From contig JAKDMV010000010.1 in assembly GCA_030452125.1 (NCBI GenBank), positions 1 through 47,220 on the forward strand: 47,220 nucleotides of DNA, given 5' to 3'. Source of the stretch: Micrococcaceae bacterium (lineage in GTDB: Bacteria; Actinomycetota; Actinomycetes; Actinomycetales; Micrococcaceae). Of this stretch, positions 18,257 to 25,431 are shown piece by piece. The notes under the pieces were generated by a model that was not told the DNA's origin, made no database searches, and was given only the letters and a program-made list of their open reading frames with translations. The first letter of the stretch is position 1; every line of letters begins with the position of its first letter. Both the position numbers and the translations under genes were made by a program.

Positions 18257-18932
18257 TACTGACAGCTCGGATCGTTGCATTGGATGTCAAAACTTCAAGA
18301 CGTTGAGGACTCCGGCCTCGACTACGCTGAAAAGGCCCGGCTCAAAACCGATCTTTACAGGCCGCGGAGCTACGGCGGTAACCGCCATTTTTGGGTTAAA
18401 GAAGGACTTCCATTACCCACTAACAGTCGTAGTTCACTGTCGAATTTTGGTGCTCCGGTATCGCGGTAGCGAACGGGAAAGAGTGCTTTTCGTCGTCGAC
18501 GGAGCTGCATCGTCCCGTTTGGGGATCTGTCCGAATTGACAATTTGAACCGTCCCGATAGGGGGTCCTCCACCGGAAACGACCGCTCGAAATAGGAGTTA
18601 CCGAGAGCGCCAAGCCTGTGAATCGCAACGATAAGTGGCGGCGAATTCTTAGCGGTAAATGGCGCTCTCGGCGCCTGCTAGGGGAACCTTCAGCGGATAT
18701 CGTCTTGGATGGACTCGCACGCACAAGGGGGCGACGTCGTCTCAGGTACGGCGTCTCCTATCACCGACCTCTGGTGAGCATTCTCGGCCAGCCATCCCTA
18801 ACACGTGGTGTGAGGCTACTCTGCTCTTCTGGATCAAGGCCGCAATCATCCGCTGTCAAATTACGAGCCGGTGGAAGGCTCCGAGACGTTCTGCCGCGTT
18901 GTCCCAGGCCAAGTGACTTTAGGCGATGAGGT
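18257..18932. other. Interval with no supported gene
   Basis: About 680 bases lie between the efflux terminator and the mauE-like gene. Short open frames exist on both strands, but none has a ribosome-binding site together with coding character, and none translates into a recognisable family. It may be decayed cargo. Confidence 0.45.
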
Positions 18933-19595
18933 CTAGTTAACAACCGACTTCTTGGACTCGAAACACGATATCCAAGATGTCCATACGCCGGAGTACCAAT
19001 CGGTAGCGAAGATTATCCTCCGGCGGGCCAGCAGGTCGCTTAGCGCCGGGTGGGGGATCTTTTTCCGGTCCTTTAATTCGAGCAAGGTTTCGGTCAAGGT
19101 AGCGACCACCATTAAAGTCGCAATCGTCGAGACCAGGAGTGCCGTAATCAGGGGCGGGTAGCCTGATACGGCTGCAGCGAGAACAATGAAAAGGCTGTTG
19201 CGCACAAAGACCCACGCGCCAGCCGCCGAATCAGCTGCAACCGTCGCCGTTCGGCCTAACCTGGCTAGAAACCATGGTTTTGATAGTGAACCGAAGCAGG
19301 CGCACTGCAGGTTACGAAGTCTAGTTGCCCGGAGGATGTACGAGGCCGTAAATGCGATCACAAGTGACGCCGAAAAGGGGCCGCCCGCTTTCGAGAAGCC
19401 GAAAAACAACATGGCACTGGCTGCGATCTCCATGCCGATCACAAAGACCCCGATGGAGCGACCGGAATGTCCACCAAGCAGGGCCTCCACGTCCGCGCGA
19501 AACTGGGCAAAGGACAGGGTTTTTAGGCTGCTACTTACGAGCCAGAGAAAACCGAGAATCACCGAGGCCAATTGGACTACTGTCGGCGAGTCCAC
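18933..19595 (-). CDS. MauE-like membrane redox protein
   Basis: The 220-residue integral membrane protein matches the MauE/DoxX-like pattern. The first helix ends in SSSLKTLSFAQFRADVEALLG (about 21-41), three further helices cover about 46-66, 74-90 and 130-165, and a CxC pair (Cys98, Cys100 in RNLQCACFGSL) sits after helix 3. MauE takes part in disulfide formation during methylamine dehydrogenase light-chain maturation in methylotrophs. It is the last gene of a four-gene operon, starting 3 bp after the 82-residue ORF. The C-terminal cytoplasmic extension (about 170-220) is longer than in typical MauE. Confidence 0.75.
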   Translation of the reverse strand: MDSPTVVQLASVILGFLWLVSSSLKTLSFAQFRADVEALLGGHSGRSIGVFVIGMEIAASAMLFFGFSKAGGPFSASLVIAFTASYILRATRLRNLQCACFGSLSKPWFLARLGRTATVAADSAAGAWVFVRNSLFIVLAAAVSGYPPLITALLVSTIATLMVVATLTETLLELKDRKKIPHPALSDLLARRRIIFATDWYSGVWTSWISCFESKKSVVN

Positions 19596-19598
19596 GGT

Positions 19599-19847
19599 TC
19601 ACTCTCCAGATACTCGTCGAAATTCGGCGCGGATGCCTTGTAAAACGGCCTTGACTAGAGCCTCTCGCGTTGCCGGGGAAAACTCGCCGTTGTATGACCA
19701 ACGCAGCTCGATATCTGCGGGGTTTTCCCCATAGGCCACTGCCTGAAGTGTTAGCTTCTCAACTCGCTTTTCCTGCTTAGGCGGGGAAAAGTCTTTGTGG
19801 TTGGCTGTCCCTACGCCTTGCGCGGGAGAACCTGCATGCCATGTCAT
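19599..19847 (-). CDS. 82-residue protein of the mau-like operon, unknown
   Basis: The start ATG 19847 has an excellent ribosome-binding site (AGGAGG, five-base spacing), so the gene is real despite its size. The N-terminus (about 1-30) is polar, with no signal peptide. The rest (LTLQAVAYGENPADIELRWSYNGEFSPATREALVKAVLQGIRAEF) reads as two beta strands followed by a long helix. This segment weakly resembles the C-terminal end of NRPS condensation domains, but the match is only impressionistic. There are no cysteines. It sits between the Cys-rich Tat substrate and mauE-like genes and could be an adaptor or chaperone for the exported protein. Confidence 0.7.
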   Translation of the reverse strand: MTWHAGSPAQGVGTANHKDFSPPKQEKRVEKLTLQAVAYGENPADIELRWSYNGEFSPATREALVKAVLQGIRAEFRRVSGE

Positions 19848-19874
19848 CTCTACCTCCTAGGTCATTCGATATCA

Positions 19875-20258
19875 CTAGCAGTAAACGCCGCAGCACCATC
19901 CAGTCTGGAGGACGGGATCGCACTTGCCGAGGGGTTTCGCCCCAATATCGGGATTCGGGCTTGTGTTGTAGACCGTGCACGAGTCCACTGATCTCGGCCC
20001 GAACTGACACTCACTTATTGTGTCCGTGCAATAGCCGATGCATGTGCAGGGGTACTGGTAGTTTCCTGGACAGTCGCAGCCATAGAGGCGTTGTGTGCCG
20101 AAGTCGCAGGCGCTGGGCGGTGCTGCCGCGGCCGATGGGGCAAACCCAACCAGAGAGCCGATGCTTCCTGCCGCGAGGACGGTCAGTCGCGTGAATGACC
20201 GCCGATCAAGAGCGATTCCCCCGCTCCGCGGGGATGGGCGTTCCCCCGTGCCTTTCAT
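19875..20258 (-). CDS. Tat-exported 12-cysteine protein, MauA-like
   Basis: From ATG 20258 (AAAGGAG site, seven-base spacing, ATGA overlap with the mauD-like gene) the product is 127 residues. A twin-arginine signal is clear: RRSFTRL at 19-25, hydrophobic stretch to about 40, and Ala-rich cleavage region APSAAAAPP. The mature ~80 residues contain 12 cysteines (51, 61, 63, 71, 73, 77, 84, 94, 113, 122, 123, 127), enough for six disulfides. Twelve is also the number in the methylamine dehydrogenase light chain MauA. The pattern ACDF, then CDC with seven residues before the next Cys, and a later CCG echoes MauA as I recall it. Only one tryptophan is present (121), so a TTQ cofactor cannot form. 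Function unknown; probably a disulfide-rich extracellular protein. Confidence 0.75.
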   Translation of the reverse strand: MKGTGERPSPRSGGIALDRRSFTRLTVLAAGSIGSLVGFAPSAAAAPPSACDFGTQRLYGCDCPGNYQYPCTCIGYCTDTISECQFGPRSVDSCTVYNTSPNPDIGAKPLGKCDPVLQTGWCCGVYC

Positions 20259-20797
20259 ACCAACTCTCCTTTTTGGGCTAGCTGCTGGACAACCCAATTC
20301 ACATCGGGGGCAGGCTCGTAGTCCTTTGCTTCTAGACGGTCCATGACGATTGCAGTGGGCGTTCCGTGGACGCCAGCGGCGAAAAGAATGTCGCTTCCCG
20401 CATCGGCGTGAAGAGTCCAGCCAGCACGTTCGATGGATTGCATCATGGCGGGATTGCCGGAAGCCGAGGGCGCCGTCGGCGTTGTGACGAAGAGCAGATT
20501 CTTATTGCCGCTGAGATCGGCTTTCCGGAGCAGATCATCGACTAGCTTTCGGCAGCCCGGGCAGCCGCTAGAAACGAACATGACGACGAGCATGTCGTGT
20601 GCGGAGCGGGAATAGAATTCGTGGAGGTCTGCAAGTTCGCGTGGCATGCGCCCCTTCCTGAACCACTCGGGCTCCGGTGGGATCGTCACCAATTCGCGAA
20701 AAGAAGTCAATTCACTGCGAAGGATGGCCACTTCCCGCATGGTTCCCAGAATTGCTAATAAAAGGACCGCTACAATGAAAGCCAGCACCCATACCAT
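20255..20797 (-). CDS. MauD-like membrane-anchored thioredoxin
   Basis: From ATG 20797 (GGGGGAAATAAA upstream) the product is 180 residues. An N-terminal membrane anchor (VWVLAFIVAVLLLAILG, about 2-18) is followed by REVAILRSELTSF, as in MauD proteins, then a thioredoxin-fold domain with active site SSGCPGC (Cys79, Cys82) and a GTPTAIV cis-proline loop near 155. It probably oxidises or isomerises disulfides outside the membrane, with the adjacent 12-cysteine protein the obvious substrate. It is first in the operon mauD-like, Cys-rich, 82-aa, mauE-like, and is coupled to the second gene by an ATGA overlap. The upstream region is shared with the divergent resolvase. Confidence 0.82.
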   Translation of the reverse strand: MVWVLAFIVAVLLLAILGTMREVAILRSELTSFRELVTIPPEPEWFRKGRMPRELADLHEFYSRSAHDMLVVMFVSSGCPGCRKLVDDLLRKADLSGNKNLLFVTTPTAPSASGNPAMMQSIERAGWTLHADAGSDILFAAGVHGTPTAIVMDRLEAKDYEPAPDVNWVVQQLAQKGELV

Positions 20798-21030
20798 TTT
20801 ATTTCCCCCAACTGAAATCGTATGTCGTCGCCAATGTAACAAGTTTCCTGTTTGCCGACAAGGTTTAGCTTTGGCCCATAAAGTTACAGTTTTCCAAGAC
20901 ACTCCAGGCCCATCTCGAACTGTGGAGAAGAGTGGCTACATTCCGGAGCGTGGCCTGTCTCGGAAACATGCCTTGCGGCAAACCGTCTTGATCCCTCCGC
21001 ATCGAGGGGTTTTTGGGGCAGAATGACCTG

Positions 21031-21627
21031 GTGAGACATCTCGGATATACACGGGTCAGCACCAAGGGCCAGGACGCGCAGCTGCAGGTCGACGCCCTCG
21101 TCAAGTCGGGCGTGCAGGAGCGGGACATTTTCGCCGATGTCACATCAGGCAGCCGGACCGCGATCTCGCGCCCCGGAATGAAGAAGCTCCTCGAATACGC
21201 CCAGCCCGGTGACACCGTCGTGGTGTGGCGGGTCGACCGGCTCGGGCGGTCCCTGATCGACGTACTCAACACGGTCAAGCTCCTCCGGGAGCAGGACGTG
21301 CAGGTGAAAAGCATCTCGGACGGCATCGATCCATCGACGACCTCGGGCCGGTTGATGCTGAACATGCTCGCCACGTTGGCCGAATACGAACGCGAACTGA
21401 TCACCGAACGCGTGAACGCCGGCATCACCGCCGCGCGGAAAAGCGGAACCAGATTCGGCAGACCCCTGTCGGATCCCGTCGTGGTCGCCGACAAGCTCAA
21501 GCTCGTCGCCGAGGCGAGGGCGAAGGGCCGCACCGCGGAGGACGCGGCGAAACTCGTCGGGTGGAGCCGGGCCACCCTGTATCGTCACCAGCAGGCCTTC
21601 GCGGCTCGCGAGGGCACCACCGTGTAG
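21031..21627 (+). CDS. Serine recombinase (resolvase), first copy
   Basis: This resolvase/invertase-type small serine recombinase is 198 residues from GTG 21031. A TTG at 21013 would add six residues. The nucleophile serine is in GYTRVSTKGQD near the N-terminus. The catalytic core continues with VVVWRVDRLGRSLIDVLN and LATLAEYERELITERVNAG, and a C-terminal helix-turn-helix follows (RTAEDAAKLVGWSRATLYRHQQ). It lies 7 bp upstream of the transposase, in a resolvase-transposase-ATPase arrangement like Tn552-type elements. It probably resolves cointegrates at a res site in the intergenic region to its left. Confidence 0.92.
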   Translation: MRHLGYTRVSTKGQDAQLQVDALVKSGVQERDIFADVTSGSRTAISRPGMKKLLEYAQPGDTVVVWRVDRLGRSLIDVLNTVKLLREQDVQVKSISDGIDPSTTSGRLMLNMLATLAEYERELITERVNAGITAARKSGTRFGRPLSDPVVVADKLKLVAEARAKGRTAEDAAKLVGWSRATLYRHQQAFAAREGTTV

Positions 21628-21634
21628 GTGTCTC

Positions 21635-23020
21635 GTGGACGCGGCGGAGCGGTGGCGTGTTCTTCGGCTTCATGTCGAGGACCAGATCCCGCTCGCTGTC
21701 CTTGCCCGGGAGACCGGAATCTCCGTCCGGGCGCTGCAACGTTGGAACCGGCTCTACCGGCAAGGCGGCATCTCGGCCCTCGAACCCAACCCACGCAGCG
21801 ACAAAGGCGTCCGCCGAACGTCGAGCGAGACGGTCGCGTTCATTGAACGTTTGGCACTCACCCGGCCACGCCCAGGCATCTCCACGTTGCATCGCCTTGC
21901 CGCCACCGATGCGCAACAGCGCGAGCTGCCGGCGCCGAGCTATGCAACTGTCCGGCAGATCGTGCAGGCCCTCGATCCGGCCATGGTCACGCTGGCGCTT
22001 GAGGGGCCCGCGTCGTATCGGGACAAGCACGAGCTGGTCTTCCGCCGCCGCGCGGAACATCCGAACCAGACATGGCAGTCAGACCACACCGAGCTCGACA
22101 TCCTCATCGTCGGGGCTGATGGGAAACCCGACCGGCCTTGGCTGACCACCGTGATGGATGACTACTCCCGCGCCATCTGCGGATACATGGTCTTCACCGA
22201 CACCCCGTCAGCGATTAACACCGCCCTTGCCCTCCGGCAGGCAATCTGGCGGAAAACGGACCCCACCTGGGCGATGTGCGGGATCCCCGACATCCTGCAC
22301 GTGGACCACGGCTCCGACTTCACCAGCCACCATCTTGAGAGAACTGCTATCGCCCTGCATATCAGGATCATCCACTCAACCGTCGGCCGGCCCCAGGGGC
22401 GGGGGAAGATCGAGCGGTTCTTCGGCACCATCAACACCGAGCTTCTGGCTGCGCTACCTGGCCATCTCGGCTCCGGCAGCCGGGCACCAACACCCGTCCT
22501 CGATCTTGCAGGGCTCGACGGAGCGGTCGGCGACTTCATTGGCACCTATAACGACAGGGTCCACAGCGAGCTGGGGATCTCGCCGCGCGACGCGTGGGTT
22601 GGCGATGGCTGGCTTCCCCGCATGCCGCAGAGCCTGGAAGAACTCGACGGGCTGCTCCTCACCGTTCCGAAGAGCCGGGTCGTGCAACGCGACGGCATCC
22701 ATTTCCAAGGCCAGCGCTACCTCGCCCCGACCCTGGCCCCCTTCGTCGGACACACCATCACAATCCGGTACGACCCGCGCGACATCTCCGAGATCCGCGT
22801 ATACGACCGGGACACGTTCATCTGCACCGCCATCGACGAAGCCCACCCCAACCTTCGCCTCAGCCTCCGCGATATCGAAACCGCCCGCCGGGCCCGCCGC
22901 AAACAACTACGCCGCGCCATCAACGACCGCATCCCCACCGTTTACACCCGCGAAGAACCCCGCAACCCCGAAACCACGAAACGGCGGCCACGGCTGCGCA
23001 CCTACGAAGAGGACGAGTGA
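21635..23020 (+). CDS. TniA/Tn552-type DDE transposase
   Basis: The 461-residue protein has an N-terminal helix-turn-helix (PLAVLARETGISVRALQRWNRLYRQGG), a second DNA-binding region, and an rve-type integrase core. The catalytic triad candidates are Asp in WQSDHTELDIL, Asp in LHVDHGSDFTS and Glu in GRGKIERFFGT. A Mu-C-like beta-barrel follows (VQRDGIHFQGQRYLAPTLAPFVGHTITIRYDPRDISEIRVY) with a basic C-terminal tail. Length is close to Tn552 p480 and shorter than TniA of Tn402. Its stop overlaps the start of the ATPase by one base (TGATG). It is the probable transposase of the element. Confidence 0.92.
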   Translation: MDAAERWRVLRLHVEDQIPLAVLARETGISVRALQRWNRLYRQGGISALEPNPRSDKGVRRTSSETVAFIERLALTRPRPGISTLHRLAATDAQQRELPAPSYATVRQIVQALDPAMVTLALEGPASYRDKHELVFRRRAEHPNQTWQSDHTELDILIVGADGKPDRPWLTTVMDDYSRAICGYMVFTDTPSAINTALALRQAIWRKTDPTWAMCGIPDILHVDHGSDFTSHHLERTAIALHIRIIHSTVGRPQGRGKIERFFGTINTELLAALPGHLGSGSRAPTPVLDLAGLDGAVGDFIGTYNDRVHSELGISPRDAWVGDGWLPRMPQSLEELDGLLLTVPKSRVVQRDGIHFQGQRYLAPTLAPFVGHTITIRYDPRDISEIRVYDRDTFICTAIDEAHPNLRLSLRDIETARRARRKQLRRAINDRIPTVYTREEPRNPETTKRRPRLRTYEEDE

Positions 23021-23832
23021 TGAACCAGGCATTCATCGTCACCAAAGAGCACCGGCGCTTCACCGAGTTCGCCAACGCCGTGCGGAAAGAGAAGACCATC
23101 GGGATCTGCCACGGCGCGGCCGGCGTCGGGAAAACCAACTCCGCCCGCCGCTACGCGAACTGGGACGCGCTCGAGGCCTACATCAACGAGTGGGGACCCC
23201 GCGGAGACCACGACGCAAAGCACTATGCCCTCGCGAACCGATCCCGCACCGTCTTCTACACACCCGAAGTCCTCTGCCGGCCCAGGGATCTCATGGCCGA
23301 GCTCGCGCACTGGCAGATCAAAGTCGGGATCTGCGTCGAAGAGCACCTCCAGTCCCTCAAACCCGAAGTGGTGACGGTAAAACAAGGAGACCTCACTCGT
23401 CTCGTCGAGCTGCTCATCGTCGACGAAGCCGAACGGCTGACCCCCACTGCCCTGGAACTTCTCCGCGACCAACACGACCGGACCCATCTCGCGATGATCC
23501 TGATCGGCATGCCCGGCATCGACGAACGATTCCGTCACTACCCGCAGCTTTACAGCCGGCTCGGATTCTCACACCAATACCGCACCCTCGGACGCGAGGA
23601 GCTCCTGTTCGTCCTGGACCGTCACTGGAAACGGCTCGGAAAAACCCTCGACCCCGATGACTTCACCGACGCGCAAGCCATAGCGGCGATTGAACGGATC
23701 ACCCGCGGCAACTTCCGGCTCCTCGAACGGCTCTTCCCCCAAATAAGCCGGGTGCTCAGGATCAACCAGCTCGACACCATCACCGACGACGTCGTCGAAG
23801 CCGCCGCCAGCATCCTCGTCATCGGCAGCTAA
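23020..23832 (+). CDS. TniB-like AAA ATPase, transposition target regulator
   Basis: From ATG 23020 (TGATG junction with the transposase) the product is 270 residues. Walker A is GAAGVGKTNS (about 33-42), Walker B is LLIVDEAE, and a sensor region follows (LAMILIGMPGIDERFRHYPQLYSRLGF). It is similar in kind to TniB, MuB and Tn552 p271, which choose and deliver target DNA to the transposase. It is predicted to act with the upstream transposase. No TniQ gene follows; the next gene is a second resolvase 125 bp away. Confidence 0.9.
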   Translation: MNQAFIVTKEHRRFTEFANAVRKEKTIGICHGAAGVGKTNSARRYANWDALEAYINEWGPRGDHDAKHYALANRSRTVFYTPEVLCRPRDLMAELAHWQIKVGICVEEHLQSLKPEVVTVKQGDLTRLVELLIVDEAERLTPTALELLRDQHDRTHLAMILIGMPGIDERFRHYPQLYSRLGFSHQYRTLGREELLFVLDRHWKRLGKTLDPDDFTDAQAIAAIERITRGNFRLLERLFPQISRVLRINQLDTITDDVVEAAASILVIGS

Positions 23833-23903
23833 TGACTCAGAGCGATCACAAAACGCCGCCAAAGAGCGCCAAACTCCACAGCCAAGCCATCACCGTCCCG
23901 TAA

Positions 23904-23935
23904 GACCCGTCCGGCGAGTCGTCCGGTGACGGGTC
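23904..23935. terminator. Hairpin between the ATPase and second resolvase
   Basis: GACCCGTCCGG pairs with CCGGTGACGGGTC (2-base bulge) around an 8-base loop, then CCTTAT follows. It could terminate the transposition operon. The interval 23833-23957 is also where a resolution site for the second resolvase would be expected. Confidence 0.5.
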
Positions 23936-23957
23936 CTTATGTGACACACTGATCTGC

Positions 23958-24557
23958 ATGTCTGAGATCATCATCGGCTATGCACGCGTGTCCACGGAAG
24001 AGCAAGACCTCACCGCGCAGCGTGATGCCCTAGCAGCCCTGGGCGTCACCTCGGAACGCATCTATGTTGATCATGGGTTTACCGGCACCAACAAGAATCG
24101 TGCCGGCCTACGCGAAGCCTTGGCCGCATGCCGAGCTGGGGATACCTTCGTCGTTACCAAGCTGGATCGCCTAGCCCGCTCCGTCCGGGACGCCCACGAA
24201 ATTGCCGATGACCTCGCCAGACGCGAAATCAAACTCAGCATCGGCGGTTCCGTCCATGACCCTACCGACCCAATGGGCAAACTCCTGTTCAACGTGTTGG
24301 CGATGATCTCCGAGTTCGAAGCTGACCTTATTCGGATGCGCACCCGCGAAGGAATGAAGGTTGCCAAGGCCAAGGGCAGGCTGCGGGGCAAGCAGCCCAA
24401 ACTCTCAGCGAAGCAGGAAGAGCACCTCCTCGAACTGCACGCCGCTGGGGAACACAGCAAGGCGGAGCTAGCTGAGCTGTTTAGCGTCGGTCGCTCCACT
24501 GTCTATCGAGCCATTGAACGCGGGCGGCTGCGGAACTTAAAGGAAGACAACCGCTGA
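23958..24557 (+). CDS. Serine recombinase (resolvase), second copy
   Basis: The 199-residue small serine recombinase has its nucleophile in GYARVSTEEQDLTAQRDAL. The core continues with GDTFVVTKLDRLARSVRDAHEIADDL and LFNVLAMISEFEADLIRMRTREGMKVAKAKG, and a C-terminal helix-turn-helix recognises DNA (GEHSKAELAELFSVGRSTVYRAIERG). It is clearly different from the resolvase at 21031, with divergent core and tail. Its stop is 16 bases from the inner edge of the right inverted repeat, so it belongs to the transposon's right end and may be the element's own TniR-type resolvase. Confidence 0.93.
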   Translation: MSEIIIGYARVSTEEQDLTAQRDALAALGVTSERIYVDHGFTGTNKNRAGLREALAACRAGDTFVVTKLDRLARSVRDAHEIADDLARREIKLSIGGSVHDPTDPMGKLLFNVLAMISEFEADLIRMRTREGMKVAKAKGRLRGKQPKLSAKQEEHLLELHAAGEHSKAELAELFSVGRSTVYRAIERGRLRNLKEDNR

Positions 24558-24573
24558 CACTGCTGTCCTGCCC

Positions 24574-24598
24574 GTGCAGTCGTATTCGAAAAACGACA
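24574..24598 (-). repeat. Right terminal inverted repeat
   Basis: Read inward on the minus strand it begins TGTCGTTTTTCGAATACG and continues ACTGCAC. It matches the left end at 22 of 27 positions and, from memory, the class 1 integron/Tn402 end at about 21 of 25. Confidence 0.85.
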
Positions 24599-24603
24599 CC
24601 GGC
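24599..24603. repeat. Right target-site duplication CCGGC
   Basis: This is the direct repeat of 12054-12058. Removing the element and one copy joins the ohrR upstream region to the 3' end of citE, giving a plausible intact chromosome. Confidence 0.85.
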
Positions 24604-24606
24604 CCG

Positions 24607-25431
24607 CTAGCCGTCGATACGGGCCACCAGACGGCGGGCATGGCGCAGCAAGGGCTCGTCGACCATCTGTCCCTCGAAGGAGAAGACCCCCGAGGCGGTG
24701 CGTGCCGCCTCCAGAATGGCCCGGGCCCGCTGCACCGCTTCCGGGTCGGGGGCGTAGGCGGCCCGGATCACCGTCATCTGGGCCGGGTGGATGCTGGCCT
24801 TGGCGGCGAATCCGCTGGCGACCGCGTCACGGGTCTCGGCGGCGAGACCCTCGGTGTCGGGGATGTTGATGTAGACGGAGTCGATGCCGGCCTTCCCATA
24901 AGCCCCTGCGGCCAGCAGGACGGCTGCCCTGGCATGGACGGCGACGTCACGGTAGGAACCGTCGTCGTGCCGGCTGGAGGTCCCCCCAAGGGAGGCGACC
25001 AGGTCCTCGGCTCCCCACATGAGCGCCACGACGTTGGGCTCGGCGGCGATGGCCGGCGCGTTGAGTACACCCAGCGCCGTCTCGCACAGGGCGATGACCC
25101 GATAGTCGGCCAACTGCCTGAGCTGTTCGACGGTTTCGGTCTTGGCCAGCATCACGGTGCTGTAGGCGGTCTCCCCCACAGCCGCCAGGTCTTCGGCGAA
25201 GTCCTCGGTGTCCACGGGGTTCACCCGGACGATCGTACGTCCCGGATCCAAGGGCGTGTCCACCACCGATCGTCGGGCCGCCGGCTTATCGGTGGGTGCC
25301 ACGGCGTCCTCGAGGTCGATGATCACCGCGTCGGCCCGGGCGGAGGCCTTGGCATAGCGTTCGGGCCGGTCTGCGGGGCAGAAGAGGATGGCCGGCCCCA
25401 TAGTGAAGGCCGGTGCAGAGGTATCGCTCAT
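24607..25431 (-). CDS. CitE-like CoA-ester lyase of leucine degradation
   Basis: From ATG 25431 (ATGA overlap with maoC) the product is 274 residues of the HpcH/HpaI-CitE TIM-barrel family. Conserved pieces are AILFCPADRPERYAKA, AVIIDLEDAV (metal and CoA region), RTIVRVNP, VIALCETALGVLNA, ALMWGAEDLVASLGG and KASIHPAQM. In M. tuberculosis the gene in the same position (Rv2498c, from memory) has been linked to (R)-3-hydroxy-3-methylglutaryl-CoA lyase activity, which fits the neighbouring methylcrotonyl-CoA carboxylase. Citramalyl-CoA or malyl-CoA lyase activity is an alternative. The transposon right end is 8 bases beyond the stop. Confidence 0.88.
   Translation of the reverse strand: MSDTSAPAFTMGPAILFCPADRPERYAKASARADAVIIDLEDAVAPTDKPAARRSVVDTPLDPGRTIVRVNPVDTEDFAEDLAAVGETAYSTVMLAKTETVEQLRQLADYRVIALCETALGVLNAPAIAAEPNVVALMWGAEDLVASLGGTSSRHDDGSYRDVAVHARAAVLLAAGAYGKAGIDSVYINIPDTEGLAAETRDAVASGFAAKASIHPAQMTVIRAAYAPDPEAVQRARAILEAARTASGVFSFEGQMVDEPLLRHARRLVARIDG

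Larger units (their letters stand above)
12059..24598. mobile_element. 12.5-kb Tn402/Tn5053-like transposon with resistance-type and mau-like cargo
   Basis: Both boundaries are readable. The left end begins TGTCGTTTTCCGAAGACG, and the right end read inward begins TGTCGTTTTTCGAATACG. They match at 22 of the first 27 bases, and CCGGC is duplicated outside. Inside are a DDE transposase, a TniB-like ATPase and two serine resolvases, all towards the right end. Cargo includes phosphotransferase-like genes, a VOC protein, an efflux pump with its repressor and a four-gene redox operon. No TniQ homologue is visible. The insertion lies 4 bp downstream of the citE stop and about 40 bp upstream of the ohrR -35 box, so no gene is broken at the insertion point. 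Parts of the block are visibly lower in GC than the flanks. Confidence 0.85.

Noticed and set aside
18275-18469. 64-residue open frame after the efflux terminator
   Set aside because: There is no ribosome-binding site, no recognisable family and an overlapping frame of equal quality, so it was left as non-coding.
19875-20258. The Cys-rich protein as a bacteriocin or RiPP precursor
   Set aside because: A twin-arginine signal, MauD/MauE partners and 12 evenly used cysteines favour a folded disulfide protein; no peptidase-type or lanthionine-type enzyme is near.
18933-20797. A complete methylamine dehydrogenase locus
   Set aside because: No large subunit, MauF, MauG or amicyanin gene is present, and the light-chain-like protein lacks the two tryptophans needed for the cofactor.
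20823-23950. Own terminal repeats for an inner Tn552-like unit
   Set aside because: TGTCGTCGCC at 20823 and TGACACAC near 23940 both carry TGTC-type ends, but the following bases do not match and there is no flanking duplication.
12059-24598. Classification of the element as Tn3-family
   Set aside because: A 5-bp duplication and resolvases fit Tn3 too, but there is no large Tn3 transposase. The ends begin TGTC, not GGGG, and a TniA/TniB pair is present.
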